From positions 1-54,889 of the forward strand of contig JAGVWI010000003.1 of assembly GCA_018304345.1 (NCBI GenBank): a stretch of DNA of 54,889 nucleotides, in the 5' to 3' direction. The notes under the pieces are model-generated. The model was not told the origin of the DNA. It made no database searches and saw only the letters and a list, made by a program, of their open reading frames with translations. This document shows, one piece after another, positions 41,343 through 49,540 of the stretch. The position numbers were made by a program, and so were the translations under genes. Source of the DNA: Nanobdellati archaeon (GTDB lineage Archaea > Nanobdellota > Nanobdellia > UBA10117). How positions within the stretch are numbered: the stretch's first letter is position 1; the number at the start of each line of letters is the position of its first letter.

Positions 41343-41855
41343 ATGGCAAAAGCTCTTTTTGTAATAGCACCTGAAAATTTCAGAGACGAAGAGTATTTCA
41401 AACCAAAAGAAATTCTCGAAAAAGCAGGACATATCGTTATAACTGCTAGTACTAAACGTGGTATTTGCAAAGGTATGCTGGGCGGCAAAGCTAAAACTGA
41501 TATCCTTATAGGCGATGCAATTGAAGATAATTTTGATAGTTTAGTTGTTATTGGTGGAAGCGGAAGCACAAAATTATGGGATCTTTCTGAACTGCAACAA
41601 TTATTTCACGCTTTTTATGATGCAAACAAACCAATCGCAGCTATATGTTTAGCAACCGTTGCATTGATGAGAAGCGGATTAACGCAAGGCAAAAGAGTTA
41701 CTGGCTGGAGTCCAGAAGCTAATATTGAAGCTGCTAAACAAGGAGCACAATATACAAATGCTGGTGTTGAAGAAGATGATTTATTTATTACCGGCAAAGG
41801 TCCAGAATTTGCTGAGCAATTTGGACGCAAGATATTAAAACGCCTGCAGAAATAA
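41343..41855 (+). CDS. DJ-1/PfpI-family protein
   Basis: The 170-residue protein has the flavodoxin-like PfpI fold: KALFVIAPENFRDEEYF with the conserved Glu, LVVIGGSGSTKLWD, and AAICLATVALMRSG with the nucleophile Cys102. The gene following is eight bases downstream, so the two are probably co-transcribed. Family members act as glyoxalases, proteases or chaperone-like proteins; the activity here is open. CTATAAAAG near 41311-41319 is its probable TATA box. Confidence 0.9.
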   Translation: MAKALFVIAPENFRDEEYFKPKEILEKAGHIVITASTKRGICKGMLGGKAKTDILIGDAIEDNFDSLVVIGGSGSTKLWDLSELQQLFHAFYDANKPIAAICLATVALMRSGLTQGKRVTGWSPEANIEAAKQGAQYTNAGVEEDDLFITGKGPEFAEQFGRKILKRLQK

Positions 41856-41861
41856 TAGCGT

Positions 41862-42266
41862 ATGGCCTTAGGCGATATATTCAAGAAGCGCAAGAAAAAA
41901 GATGATTTTGTTGAAATCGGTCCAAATGCCGATGAAGGTTCTTATGGTCCAGCACAAGAAGGTTTACCAAAAATCGAAGAGAAAAAGGACTCACACAGAA
42001 AGAGTCTAAATGAACTTGGAGCAATGCGTTCAGATGAAACTCCGCTTGACTTGCTTTCACGTCCGAATATTCCAAATCTACCAGATTTATCTCTACAAGA
42101 TGATTATACTTCGAGTAATGAAAAAGATTTGCACGAATTATCAACAAAAATTGATAACCTTAAACTCACTTTAGATCAAATTAATGCGCGATTAATTAAT
42201 TTAGAAAATGCACTAATAAAACCATCTGAAAGAAGAGAAGAAAAAGGCGAGGGTTGGACTTATTAG
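41862..42266 (+). CDS. Hypothetical coiled-coil protein, 134 residues
   Basis: No family recognised. The N-terminal about 90 residues are polar and low-complexity (KKRKKKDDF, QEGLPKIEEKKDSHRK), and the C-terminal LHELSTKIDNLKLTLDQINARLINLENALIK has clear leucine heptads. It likely oligomerises through the coiled coil. It follows the DJ-1-like gene closely. Confidence 0.6.
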   Translation: MALGDIFKKRKKKDDFVEIGPNADEGSYGPAQEGLPKIEEKKDSHRKSLNELGAMRSDETPLDLLSRPNIPNLPDLSLQDDYTSSNEKDLHELSTKIDNLKLTLDQINARLINLENALIKPSERREEKGEGWTY

Positions 42267-42315
42267 ACAATTTATTTCTACAAAGATTTATAATAATTCA
42301 GTAATCTAAAAACAT

Positions 42316-43125
42316 ATGTCTGTAAATGAATTCATACAACATTATTTTATAACGCCTATAAATTTAGACGAAGGTTATAACTTTGTTAATTCTGGCGTCT
42401 ATGCAGTTATAGCATTGATATTATTATTTGGAATTTACAAACTTCTTGAGAAATTAAAGATTGATATTGATTTGAAATTCTTTTACGCTGTTCTGCCGTT
42501 TGTATTTATCGGCTCGCTAGTAAGAAGTTTGACTGATTTCAGTTACATTCCTTATAACTTTTGGACGGTTTCGCCCGGTATATATATCGCAATTGCATCA
42601 ATTTTCTTAATCACGTTTGTATTATCTTACCTAATAGAAAAATATACTTACATTTCGTACTGGAAAATAAGTTTAGGAACGGGAGGTATTCTTTTGTTTG
42701 GTTTGCTCGTATATGCCTTGCTCAACGCTAAATTTAATGACGCTATATTTGGTGGAGTTGTTGTTGGTTTAGCCACTCTCGCAAGTGCAATTCTATATTT
42801 CACTTTCAAATATCTAAAACTAAACTGGACGCAAGGTTTAGCATTTATAATATTTCCAGCGCATATGCTTGATGCCAGTTCTACGTTTATAGCTGTAGAT
42901 TTCCTTAATGCTGTTGAAAAGCATCCAATTCCTGCATTAGTTAATACGCTCGCGGATACTGCGGCCATAATGTATATTTTGAAACTAATTGTTCTAATTC
43001 CAATTGCTTATTTCCTTCATAAAGATATAGAAGATAAAAACAAACGAAATTTCTTTTTAATTGCAATTGCGATTCTTGGTTTAGCTGAAGGCTTGAGAAA
43101 TTTGTTTTCTATTTTGATTGTTTAA
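42316..43125 (+). CDS. DUF63-family integral membrane protein
   Basis: The 269-residue protein has about seven hydrophobic segments, a YNFVNSGVYAVIALI opening like the family YNPVNT motif, and LAFIIFPAHMLDASSTFIAVDF. DUF63 proteins are confined to archaea and have no assigned function. The last four bases overlap the convergent CBS gene. Confidence 0.82.
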   Translation: MSVNEFIQHYFITPINLDEGYNFVNSGVYAVIALILLFGIYKLLEKLKIDIDLKFFYAVLPFVFIGSLVRSLTDFSYIPYNFWTVSPGIYIAIASIFLITFVLSYLIEKYTYISYWKISLGTGGILLFGLLVYALLNAKFNDAIFGGVVVGLATLASAILYFTFKYLKLNWTQGLAFIIFPAHMLDASSTFIAVDFLNAVEKHPIPALVNTLADTAAIMYILKLIVLIPIAYFLHKDIEDKNKRNFFLIAIAILGLAEGLRNLFSILIV

Positions 43126-43709
43126 ATCTTAAGAAATTTAAACTTCTTGAATATAGCTGGTTTACCGCAGTCTTCACACAAGAATTTTTCTTTTTTCAAA
43201 TACAGATGAGTATTATCGCCGCAAAGTTCACATTTACCAAATGCTGTTTTCTCTTCTTTCAATTCGCCTTTTATTTTGGCCTGCTCTAAAAGAGTTTCCA
43301 TATATTCGCTAGAATTCTGCAAGACATCTCTGTTTGTTACAATTCCAACTAACCTTCCTTTGTGATCGATTACTGGCAATCTCGTAACATCATATTTAGA
43401 CATCTTTTCAGCTAGTAAAGATAAGTCATCGTGCACATTTGCAATTGCAACTGGAGGAGATGTCATTACACCTCTAACTAAAGTTAAGCTCGGTTGTAAA
43501 TTTTTAGCTATAACTCTTCTCATAATATCTCTTTCAGTAACTATTCCGATAAGTCTTCCCTCTTCAACAACTGGCAATCCGCCAATTCTAAATCTATTCA
43601 TAAGTTCAGAAACTTCAACGATATTCATTTCTGGGTAAGCTATGACTATTTCTGTTGTCATAATATCAATTGCTCTTATGCCTGAATCCGTCATACTTTT
43701 ACTATACAT
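43122..43709 (-). CDS. CBS-domain protein with C-terminal zinc ribbon
   Basis: Two CBS domains occur at about 12-65 (DIMTTEIVIAYPEMNIVEVSELM...GIVTERDIMRR) and 78-130 (GVMTSPPVAIANVHDDLSLL...GIVTNRDVL). A zinc ribbon follows with CELC and CEDC (about 161-181). CBS pairs usually bind adenosine nucleotides. The combination fits a sensor for a DNA, RNA or enzyme partner; no partner gene is adjacent. It overlaps the DUF63 gene by four bases tail to tail. Confidence 0.85.
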   Translation of the reverse strand: MYSKSMTDSGIRAIDIMTTEIVIAYPEMNIVEVSELMNRFRIGGLPVVEEGRLIGIVTERDIMRRVIAKNLQPSLTLVRGVMTSPPVAIANVHDDLSLLAEKMSKYDVTRLPVIDHKGRLVGIVTNRDVLQNSSEYMETLLEQAKIKGELKEEKTAFGKCELCGDNTHLYLKKEKFLCEDCGKPAIFKKFKFLKI

Positions 43710-43747
43710 GTTAATCTTTTAACCTTTACACATCCACCAGCAAAAGG

Positions 43748-43845
43748 CGTTAGCCCTGTGGCGCTATGAAACGTTGCTTTAGTTGCACCAACATAAGCGA
43801 AGCCTGTGGCGCGATGAAGCTAAGCTTCAGCTGCGTTACCATACA
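43748..43845. repeat. Imperfect direct repeat upstream of the NrdD-like gene
   Basis: Two similar stretches, about 43748-43793 and 43797-43840, share GCCCTGTGGCGC(T)ATGAA-like and GTTGC/GTTACC-like segments. A GAAGC-TAA-GCTTC palindrome lies in the second. They sit just upstream of the promoter of the 43894 gene and could be operator-like. Confidence 0.35.
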
Positions 43846-43893
43846 AAAGGCTTAAAATTCTATAATTCGTGATATAACCTATTTGGGGTTGCG

Positions 43894-45594
43894 ATGGGTA
43901 AGTACGATATACTTGAAAGTATAGCAGATAAAGTAAAAGCTTTAGATAATCTAGTAAAACTCAAAATCCTTGCGCTTTTGATAGAAGAAGGCTCTAAATC
44001 TATTACAGCTATATCTAAAGAATTGAATATAAACTTCTCTACAGCCCACAAGTATCTTGAACAATTAGAAGCTGCTAGTTTGGTTACAAGCAAACAAGTT
44101 TCAGAAAATAGACTAAAGAGATTATTTTACATTAGTGATTTTGATGTGCAATTAAGTCCAAGCGGAATTGCTAATTTAATTTCTAGTTCAAGTAAAATAC
44201 CATCAAAAGCTAACACATTTAAGATCATAAACGAAAGCGGTGAGTTTGTGGATTTTGACGAGAAAATCTTCTCGCAGAAATATTTGAAGAGAGGTATGCC
44301 GCGCGGTTTAGTTGCAAATGCGTTAGCATCAGTTTTAGAACGAACTTACGATGGAATTACAGTTATTGAATTACGAGATATGTTTAAAGATGAGCTAAAT
44401 AAAAGAATGGAAAATATCTTAGATGTTACAAAACAAATTACAATCGCAGAAGGTCACAAAAGAACATACAAAACTGTTATGCAATTTTTCCATCCAGAAG
44501 CTCTAAAGGAGCACGCAAACGGCGATATTTTTATTATGAATCTTGATTCTCCGAAGCTTTTGGATTTCGTGCATGATGTTAGAGGAATAGCAATTCACGG
44601 CGTAAACGGGAAAACACCAGAAACTATGGAGAATTTATTTGAACAAATTCTATTCGCTGTAGATTTTGTTGCAAAATCAGCAGATAGATACCAATCTTTA
44701 GATTCTTTTAATTATTTTATAGCACCGTTATCAAAAAATATCAGCGACGCAGCACTGCGTTCTGAGATGAATAAATTCTTTGAAGAATTAAATAAAACAA
44801 GTTCAAGATCTTACATTTGTTTGGATATAGGTTTACCAGATGTATTGAAAAATCTGCCAACAACTTTTTGGACAAAGGACGGCACTACTTACGAAAACTA
44901 TGAAGAATCTGCTGATAATGTAACAAAAATTGTAAAAGATTTATTTGAAACTAAAGATTACAAAAATCTAAGACTATTGATTAAGCTTTGGAGGAAAACT
45001 AACTTATCTGATCTTCCAATAAATACATATGTAGCTAATATGATGCCAAGCTGGCAAAAACCTAATGCAGGTTTTGTGGGTTCTGTTAGATTAAATCCAA
45101 AATGGAAAAATCATATAGGAACAAACAGAGCTGGTGAAGCTCAAGAGATAGTAATTAATGTTCCAAGATTAGCACTGCAGTCTGCATCTTTCAAAGATTT
45201 TTTATACAAAATAGATACTATGATAAGAAAATGCTGCGACTACATTGAGAATATGGCGGAATTAAATCACGGAGAATTTCTTAGAAAAAAGCAAACACAA
45301 TTAAAGTCTACACAAAGAGTTAGATGGAGTTACATATCTATTGAAGATTGCCCATATATGATATCTTTTACTGGCGTAAAAAACGCTCTTGACGTATTTA
45401 ATAAATCTGGAGAAAAAAATATTCACGAAGTCTTTCTAAAGCACTGCGATAAAGCGCTATCAAAGCGAATTAAAATACCTATTAGAGTACTTCTAAAAGA
45501 AAATGTTTCTCAAGAATTAGCAAATAGATTTTATCACTTGGATTCTAAAAACCACAAAGTAAATACAGACACGACGTTAAAAAGAAAGATTTAG
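43894..45594 (+). CDS. HTH-ATP-cone-NrdD-like fusion, without glycyl-radical motif
   Basis: The 566-residue protein has three parts. Residues about 1-95 form a winged helix (VKLKILALLIEEGSKSITAISKELNINFSTAHKYLEQLE). Residues about 107-175 form an ATP-cone (FKIINESGEFVDFDEKIF ... GITVIELRDMFKDEL). From about 185 on the chain resembles anaerobic ribonucleotide reductase: GDIFIMNLDSPKLLDFVHDV, SLDSFNYFIAPL, and NRAGEAQEIVINVPRLALQS. The C-terminal glycyl-radical RVxGY-type loop is not seen, so it should not be an active class III reductase. A nucleotide-sensing transcription factor is my inference. TGATATAACC is near the expected promoter position. Confidence 0.8.
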   Translation: MGKYDILESIADKVKALDNLVKLKILALLIEEGSKSITAISKELNINFSTAHKYLEQLEAASLVTSKQVSENRLKRLFYISDFDVQLSPSGIANLISSSSKIPSKANTFKIINESGEFVDFDEKIFSQKYLKRGMPRGLVANALASVLERTYDGITVIELRDMFKDELNKRMENILDVTKQITIAEGHKRTYKTVMQFFHPEALKEHANGDIFIMNLDSPKLLDFVHDVRGIAIHGVNGKTPETMENLFEQILFAVDFVAKSADRYQSLDSFNYFIAPLSKNISDAALRSEMNKFFEELNKTSSRSYICLDIGLPDVLKNLPTTFWTKDGTTYENYEESADNVTKIVKDLFETKDYKNLRLLIKLWRKTNLSDLPINTYVANMMPSWQKPNAGFVGSVRLNPKWKNHIGTNRAGEAQEIVINVPRLALQSASFKDFLYKIDTMIRKCCDYIENMAELNHGEFLRKKQTQLKSTQRVRWSYISIEDCPYMISFTGVKNALDVFNKSGEKNIHEVFLKHCDKALSKRIKIPIRVLLKENVSQELANRFYHLDSKNHKVNTDTTLKRKI

Positions 45595-45634
45595 AAAAAC
45601 TTCCTAAAGAATTCGGATTAGTCAAAATTGTTAA

Positions 45635-46894
45635 TTAAAGATAACTTTTACCTCTTCTAATTCCATCTGTGAGTTTGTCTGATATATCATAAGGCGCTTT
45701 ATCTATAGTATAAAGCAAACCCTGTGCTAAGCTGTTACTGGCTGGCACTTCTCCAGTACGCGCCATATCACACATTACTTGTTCTAAAATACCTAAATAA
45801 AAATAAGAGTGCGATAGTGATGGATTATGATCGCCAGGAATTTGTTTGCCACTCCTCGGCTTACCAATATCAGTTTCTCTGCCTTTGTTAAATATTCCAG
45901 ATTCCACTAATGTTAACATTCTTTGGGAAAATAGTTCAGTAATATGCCTGTCTATGTTCTCTCTTAACCTTAGTGAGAAAAATAGTTGTCCTAAATTGTA
46001 TTCAAATCTTCCATAGAAACTAGCATTAAGCGCCTCTTCGGGTGATAAATCATATTTTTGCTTCCAATCATTTAATTGGCCTTCTGAATAACCTTGGTCA
46101 GTAATAGTCCATTGTTTCTTACCATCATTATTTTCAAGTTTTACAAAATTTTCAAGAAGAGCATCTGATAAAACCCACATAGATGATTCTTTTCTTACTA
46201 AACCTTTTATGGTTGATATAACTTTACTTATTTTTTCTATCCAATAATATTTTTGATTATCATTTAATGCTTCACTAATTGATATGCGTCTGGCTATACC
46301 AGATTCAACTAAATCTAGATGCAATTTTATATTTTCAGTAGGACCTATGTGATCTTTATTCAAAGAATAAGATTTTATGAAATCTAATATATCATTCAAA
46401 TCGGTTGGCAAAGGATCTGTTCTTTTTGAATCCGCAGAACGATCAATAACGGGTCTATCTGCGCCGCTAAACATTACTAAATATAATGGGTGTTCTTTGC
46501 CGCCACCATATCCAATCGCAGCGTTATATCCAGCTCCACCTTTAGCTCTTAAGAAATCTATGTGTTGTTTATTCTTGTATATTTGATTTGGGGCGTTAAA
46601 GCCTTTTAATCTCAATTCTAATTGTGAACCTTCTGGTCTAACACTAACGAAGAGCGATCTATTAGAACCCCTAATGTGTGGATCTTTGCTAATGACTCCA
46701 AATCTTTGAGCCACTATCTTTGCGATATCTTCTGCTCTAGATTGATTTACATCTCCTTTAGATAGCTCTTCATAAAAAGCGTTGTCTTCATCTGCAAATT
46801 CATCAAAAATAAAAGATGGTCTTTCTCTGCTGTCAAGCAAAGTGTCTGGATTTAGTATCTCTTCTAACTTCGCTTTTATTTGTTCTGCTACCAT
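45635..46894 (-). CDS. Hypothetical protein, about 419 residues
   Basis: No family recognised. The sequence is soluble, mixed alpha/beta, with HIRGSNRSLFVSVRPEGSQLELRLKGFN and KGGAGYNAAIGYGGGKEHPLYLVMFSGADRPVI near the middle, and a helical C-terminal half with SLSHSYFYLGILEQVMCDMARTG. The ATG at 46894 is preferred because it lacks the odd MNPRLYWIVH extension of the start at 46924, but either is possible. No cofactor motif is visible. Confidence 0.6.
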   Translation of the reverse strand: MVAEQIKAKLEEILNPDTLLDSRERPSFIFDEFADEDNAFYEELSKGDVNQSRAEDIAKIVAQRFGVISKDPHIRGSNRSLFVSVRPEGSQLELRLKGFNAPNQIYKNKQHIDFLRAKGGAGYNAAIGYGGGKEHPLYLVMFSGADRPVIDRSADSKRTDPLPTDLNDILDFIKSYSLNKDHIGPTENIKLHLDLVESGIARRISISEALNDNQKYYWIEKISKVISTIKGLVRKESSMWVLSDALLENFVKLENNDGKKQWTITDQGYSEGQLNDWKQKYDLSPEEALNASFYGRFEYNLGQLFFSLRLRENIDRHITELFSQRMLTLVESGIFNKGRETDIGKPRSGKQIPGDHNPSLSHSYFYLGILEQVMCDMARTGEVPASNSLAQGLLYTIDKAPYDISDKLTDGIRRGKSYL

Positions 46895-47018
46895 ATGTAC
46901 TATCCAGTACAATCTTGGGTTCAAAGGAGCTTTTTAAGGTTAATTACGAGAATAAGCCTCTAAATAGTAAGCTTTAGTTGTATTTATTCCTATCGCCTAA
47001 AATACTAAAAGAAACTAT

Positions 47019-47041
47019 TGGCTTAGTAAAGTACTAAGCCA
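47019..47041 (-). terminator. 10-bp hairpin at the end of the small zinc-ribbon gene
   Basis: TGGCTTAGTA-AAG-TACTAAGCCA is a perfect 10-bp stem with a 3-base loop that includes the stop codon of the 47023-47169 gene. It may act as a 3' end structure. Confidence 0.5.
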
Positions 47042-47169
47042 CATTTTCTACAGAACATTTCCCCGCTGAAATAATTGGTGGAGATCTCTGTGCTGTTGCA
47101 CGATGGGCATTCTTCAACACCCCAAGATTTTCTTTCACGCTTTTCTTCTAGTTTTGCAACTGCTCCCAT
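47023..47169 (-). CDS. Small TFIIB-type zinc-ribbon protein, 48 residues
   Basis: On the minus strand ATG at 47169 opens 48 codons. Cys21, Cys24, Cys40 and Cys43 make a zinc ribbon: ECPSCNSTEIS ... GEMFCRKCGLVLY, resembling the N-terminus of TFB. It ends right after the second cysteine pair, without cyclin repeats. GGGGTGAT lies about five bases before the ATG, a clear Shine-Dalgarno match. It may be a small regulator or a remnant of a tfb gene. Confidence 0.68.
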   Translation of the reverse strand: MGAVAKLEEKRERKSWGVEECPSCNSTEISTNYFSGEMFCRKCGLVLY

Positions 47170-47231
47170 TAGCAATCACCCCAGCTAAAACGAGGCAAAT
47201 GGTTTTAAAATATCTTTCTTCGTGATATGTG

Positions 47232-47301
47232 CTATTTAGAAAAGCGAAACTTTACAATTCGTGACACTATTTAGAAAAGCGAAACTTTACAATTCGTGAC
47301 A
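47232..47301. repeat. Two exact 35-bp tandem repeats
   Basis: The units 47232-47266 and 47267-47301 are identical and abut with no spacer. A partial copy of the TTCGTGAYATR motif lies just to the left. They sit upstream of the small zinc-ribbon gene (minus strand) and after the 47311 gene, so they may carry regulatory sites for either. Confidence 0.88.
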
Positions 47302-47310
47302 TATAGCCTT

Positions 47311-47700
47311 TTAAACGAGGCTAACTTGCGTTGATTTTAGTTTCTGGGCATCTACTTCTGACACACAATAATCTTCGCAATAAGTTGCGCACAATTCATT
47401 TCCGCCAGTCTTTGCCCGCTGTATCTCGCATTCATTTGTACAAACAATTACTTGATTGTTTTCGCATCCTAAGTCAGCAATATTATAATCAGTATTATCG
47501 GAACAAGTTATTCCATCAAAAGAATGCAGACATTGCAAAGTTGCAGAACCAGTAATCTGACCGAAACTTACTATGCCTGCTCCGCCAAAAAAGGATAATA
47601 AACTAATGCTTAAAATACTAATAGCTGCCATAATTATAATCCAAGTCGTATTTCGTGATTTATTTTTATTAACTTGTTTGCGTCTTCTTCGTGAAGCCAT
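47311..47700 (-). CDS. Membrane-anchored cysteine-rich protein, 129 residues
   Basis: A basic N-terminal tail (ASRRRRKQVNKNKSR) is followed by one transmembrane helix (TTWIIIMAAISILSISLLSFFGG, about 18-40). The outside domain contains eight cysteines within about 65 residues, an even number that suggests four disulfides. Orientation with the basic tail inside is expected from the positive-inside rule. No family recognised. The DsbA-like protein at 10552-11277 could help to fold it. Confidence 0.65.
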   Translation of the reverse strand: MASRRRRKQVNKNKSRNTTWIIIMAAISILSISLLSFFGGAGIVSFGQITGSATLQCLHSFDGITCSDNTDYNIADLGCENNQVIVCTNECEIQRAKTGGNELCATYCEDYCVSEVDAQKLKSTQVSLV

Positions 47701-47777
47701 AAAGACTACAGAAATATTTCAGATTTAAATCTTGCGTTAGAGAGTAATTATTAATATTACTATTTTATATTACTTTT

Positions 47778-48035
47778 ATGTATAAACTAACAACAAGAAG
47801 CAAGAAAGCGGAAAAACAATATTATAAAATTCTAAATTCCAGAAACGACATACCTCAAAAATTAGAAAAACTTAAGCTGGATCCTAAAACGGCCTTAAAT
47901 GCACATAAACTAAAAGGTAAATTAGAAGGTAAATGGAGTTGCTATTTAGGTTATGATATTAGGCTAATTTATGAGATAGATGATGCTAACAAAGAAATTA
48001 TAGTGGTGGCTACTGGTTCTCATAAAATATACTAA
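47778..48035 (+). CDS. RelE/ParE-superfamily toxin-like protein
   Basis: The 85-residue protein has the compact RelE-type pattern: KLTTRSKKAEKQYYKIL, LDPKTALNAHKLKGKLEGKWSCYLGYDIRLIYEIDDANKEIIVVATGSH. Members cleave ribosome-bound mRNA or poison gyrase; which applies is not clear. Its stop codon (48033-48035) interlocks with the stop of the convergent antitoxin-like gene, an unusual arrangement. Confidence 0.85.
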   Translation: MYKLTTRSKKAEKQYYKILNSRNDIPQKLEKLKLDPKTALNAHKLKGKLEGKWSCYLGYDIRLIYEIDDANKEIIVVATGSHKIY

Positions 48036-48190
48036 TTACTTTTATTAAGGTCCCAAGTTTTTACACCTTTCTTTTTTGCTTTATCGCTGTCCTTTATAGC
48101 TTCCATTATTTTAGCATTTCTTAGAATGCCAACTTCTTCTAAAAGTGATTCGTATTCTTTTCTTGAGATTTGTATCATTTCCTGCTTCAT
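48032..48190 (-). CDS. Antitoxin-like protein, 52 residues
   Basis: The short protein MKQEMIQISRKEYESLLEEVG, then ILRNAKIMEAIKDSDKAKKKGVKTWD, looks like RelB/Phd-type antitoxins: an N-terminal DNA-binding-like segment and a charged helix for toxin contact. The ATG at 48190 is supported by CTTTTATTATAC about 25 bases upstream. It is transcribed towards the toxin gene and overlaps it by four bases at the stops, instead of sharing an operon. Confidence 0.62.
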   Translation of the reverse strand: MKQEMIQISRKEYESLLEEVGILRNAKIMEAIKDSDKAKKKGVKTWDLNKSN

Positions 48191-48208
48191 AACTTTTATA
48201 TGGGGTTG

Positions 48209-48220
48209 TATAATAAAAGT
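48209..48220 (-). promoter_or_regulatory. TATA box of the antitoxin-like gene
   Basis: CTTTTATTATAC on the minus strand is centred about 25 bases before the ATG at 48190. It is separate from the promoter of the toxin-like gene, so the pair is independently transcribed. Confidence 0.5.
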
Positions 48221-48262
48221 CTTTCTCAATAACCTTTTGAACTGTTTATAAGTATTAATCTT

Positions 48263-49304
48263 ATGTTAATCGGTATTGTCGGAAAACCAAGCGTAGGAAA
48301 GAGCACATTCTTCAAAGCTGCAACTCTTGCAGAGGTTGAAATAAGCTCAAGGCCATTTACTACTATTAACCCAAATGAAGGAATTGGTTTTATCAGAGTA
48401 CCTTGTCCCGAAACTTTATTCAAAGTAAAATGTAATCCAAACAAAGGTTTTTGCATTGACGGCCAGAGATTTGTTCCTGTAAAATTACTCGATGTGGCTG
48501 GTTTAGTTCCGGGTGCGCATCTCGGCAAAGGTCTTGGCAATAAATTCTTAGCAGACTTAATTCAAGCTGATGTTTTAATTCACGTAATTACAGAAGCCAG
48601 CAGATAAAGCTCTCGCCGAACAGTTTTATGGTTTTAAAATTACGTTGCAGCAAATAACTGAAGCTATGAAAAAAGCGCAACTGAAAGAAAAGAAATTATC
48701 AGACTGGAGCGACGACGATATATTAAAATTTGCGGGTATTCTGCGACACTTATCAAAACCAACTATAATTGCTGCAAATAAAATTGATTTGCCTACTTCA
48801 AAGAAAAATCTTGATATTTTAATGCATAGATTTCCAAACCATTTGATAGTTCCGTGCTCTGCTGAATCCGAATTAGCACTTAGAGAAGCTGCTAAACTAG
48901 AACTTATAAAATATATTCCGGGCGACAATAAGTTTGATATCTTATATGCAAGTAAGTTATCAGATAGACAGCACGAGGCTCTAAAATTTATAGACCAAAA
49001 AATATTGAAAACGTGGGGCGACACTGGTGTACAAAAGTGTTTGAATGCTGCTGTCTTAGATTTTCTAAAAGAAGTAGTTATATTTCCGGGCGGATTAAAG
49101 AAACTTGGTGACTCTAAAGGAAATATCCTACCTGACGCTTTCATACTACCGCAACATTCTACCGCTTTAGATTTCGCGAGAAAGATTCATACAGATTTAG
49201 CTGATAATTTTGTAGCTGCAATTGATGTAAAAACTAGACAAAAAATAAGTAAAGAAAAAGAGCTAAAGCATCTTGATATAATTGAGATTATGACGAGTAA
49301 GTAA
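48263..49304 (+). pseudogene. YchF/Obg-like GTPase, internally deleted and frameshifted
   Basis: The first part (48263-48607) has G1 GIVGKPSVGKSTFF, the switch region and DVAGLVPGAHLGKGLGNKFLADL, then diverges after VLIHVIT and stops. The second part continues in another frame from about 48585 with KPADKALAEQFYG and carries KPTIIAANKIDLP (G4), CSAESELALREAA and the C-terminal TGS-like region to 49304. Archaeal relatives have about 60 residues between these blocks, including the PGTHDPIEDIEFLE-type segment, which is absent. The gene is thus shorter and out of frame in the middle, probably inactive or an assembly artefact. Confidence 0.88.
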
Positions 49305-49314
49305 GCCAGAAAGC

Positions 49315-49322
49315 TTATAAAA
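49315..49322 (+). promoter_or_regulatory. TATA box of the eS17 operon
   Basis: TTATAAAA is centred about 25 bases before the ATG at 49343, giving leaderless eS17; downstream genes are reached by read-through. Confidence 0.6.
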
Positions 49323-49342
49323 CGGCTAACAGAGCTTGATAT

Positions 49343-49540
49343 ATGGGAAGAATACGATCTGGACGCGTAAAAAGACAAGCTGAAAAGCTTATGCAGAAAT
49401 ATACTTCTTTTTTCAAGCCAAACTTTGAACAAAACAAATTAGTTTTATCTCAAGTTGCTATGGTACCAACAAAAAAACTTAGAAATCTTTTAGCAGGTTA
49501 TATAACTAAAAAAACCAAAATAGTATTGAAGGAACAATGA
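49343..49540 (+). CDS. rps17e: 30S ribosomal protein eS17
   Basis: The 65-residue protein matches eS17: MGRIRSGRVKRQAEKLMQKY, NFEQNKLVLSQVAMVPTKKLRNLLAGYITK. The TATA box lies about 25 bases upstream. Its stop overlaps the ATG of the Alba gene (ATGA), so they are translationally coupled. Confidence 0.95.
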   Translation: MGRIRSGRVKRQAEKLMQKYTSFFKPNFEQNKLVLSQVAMVPTKKLRNLLAGYITKKTKIVLKEQ

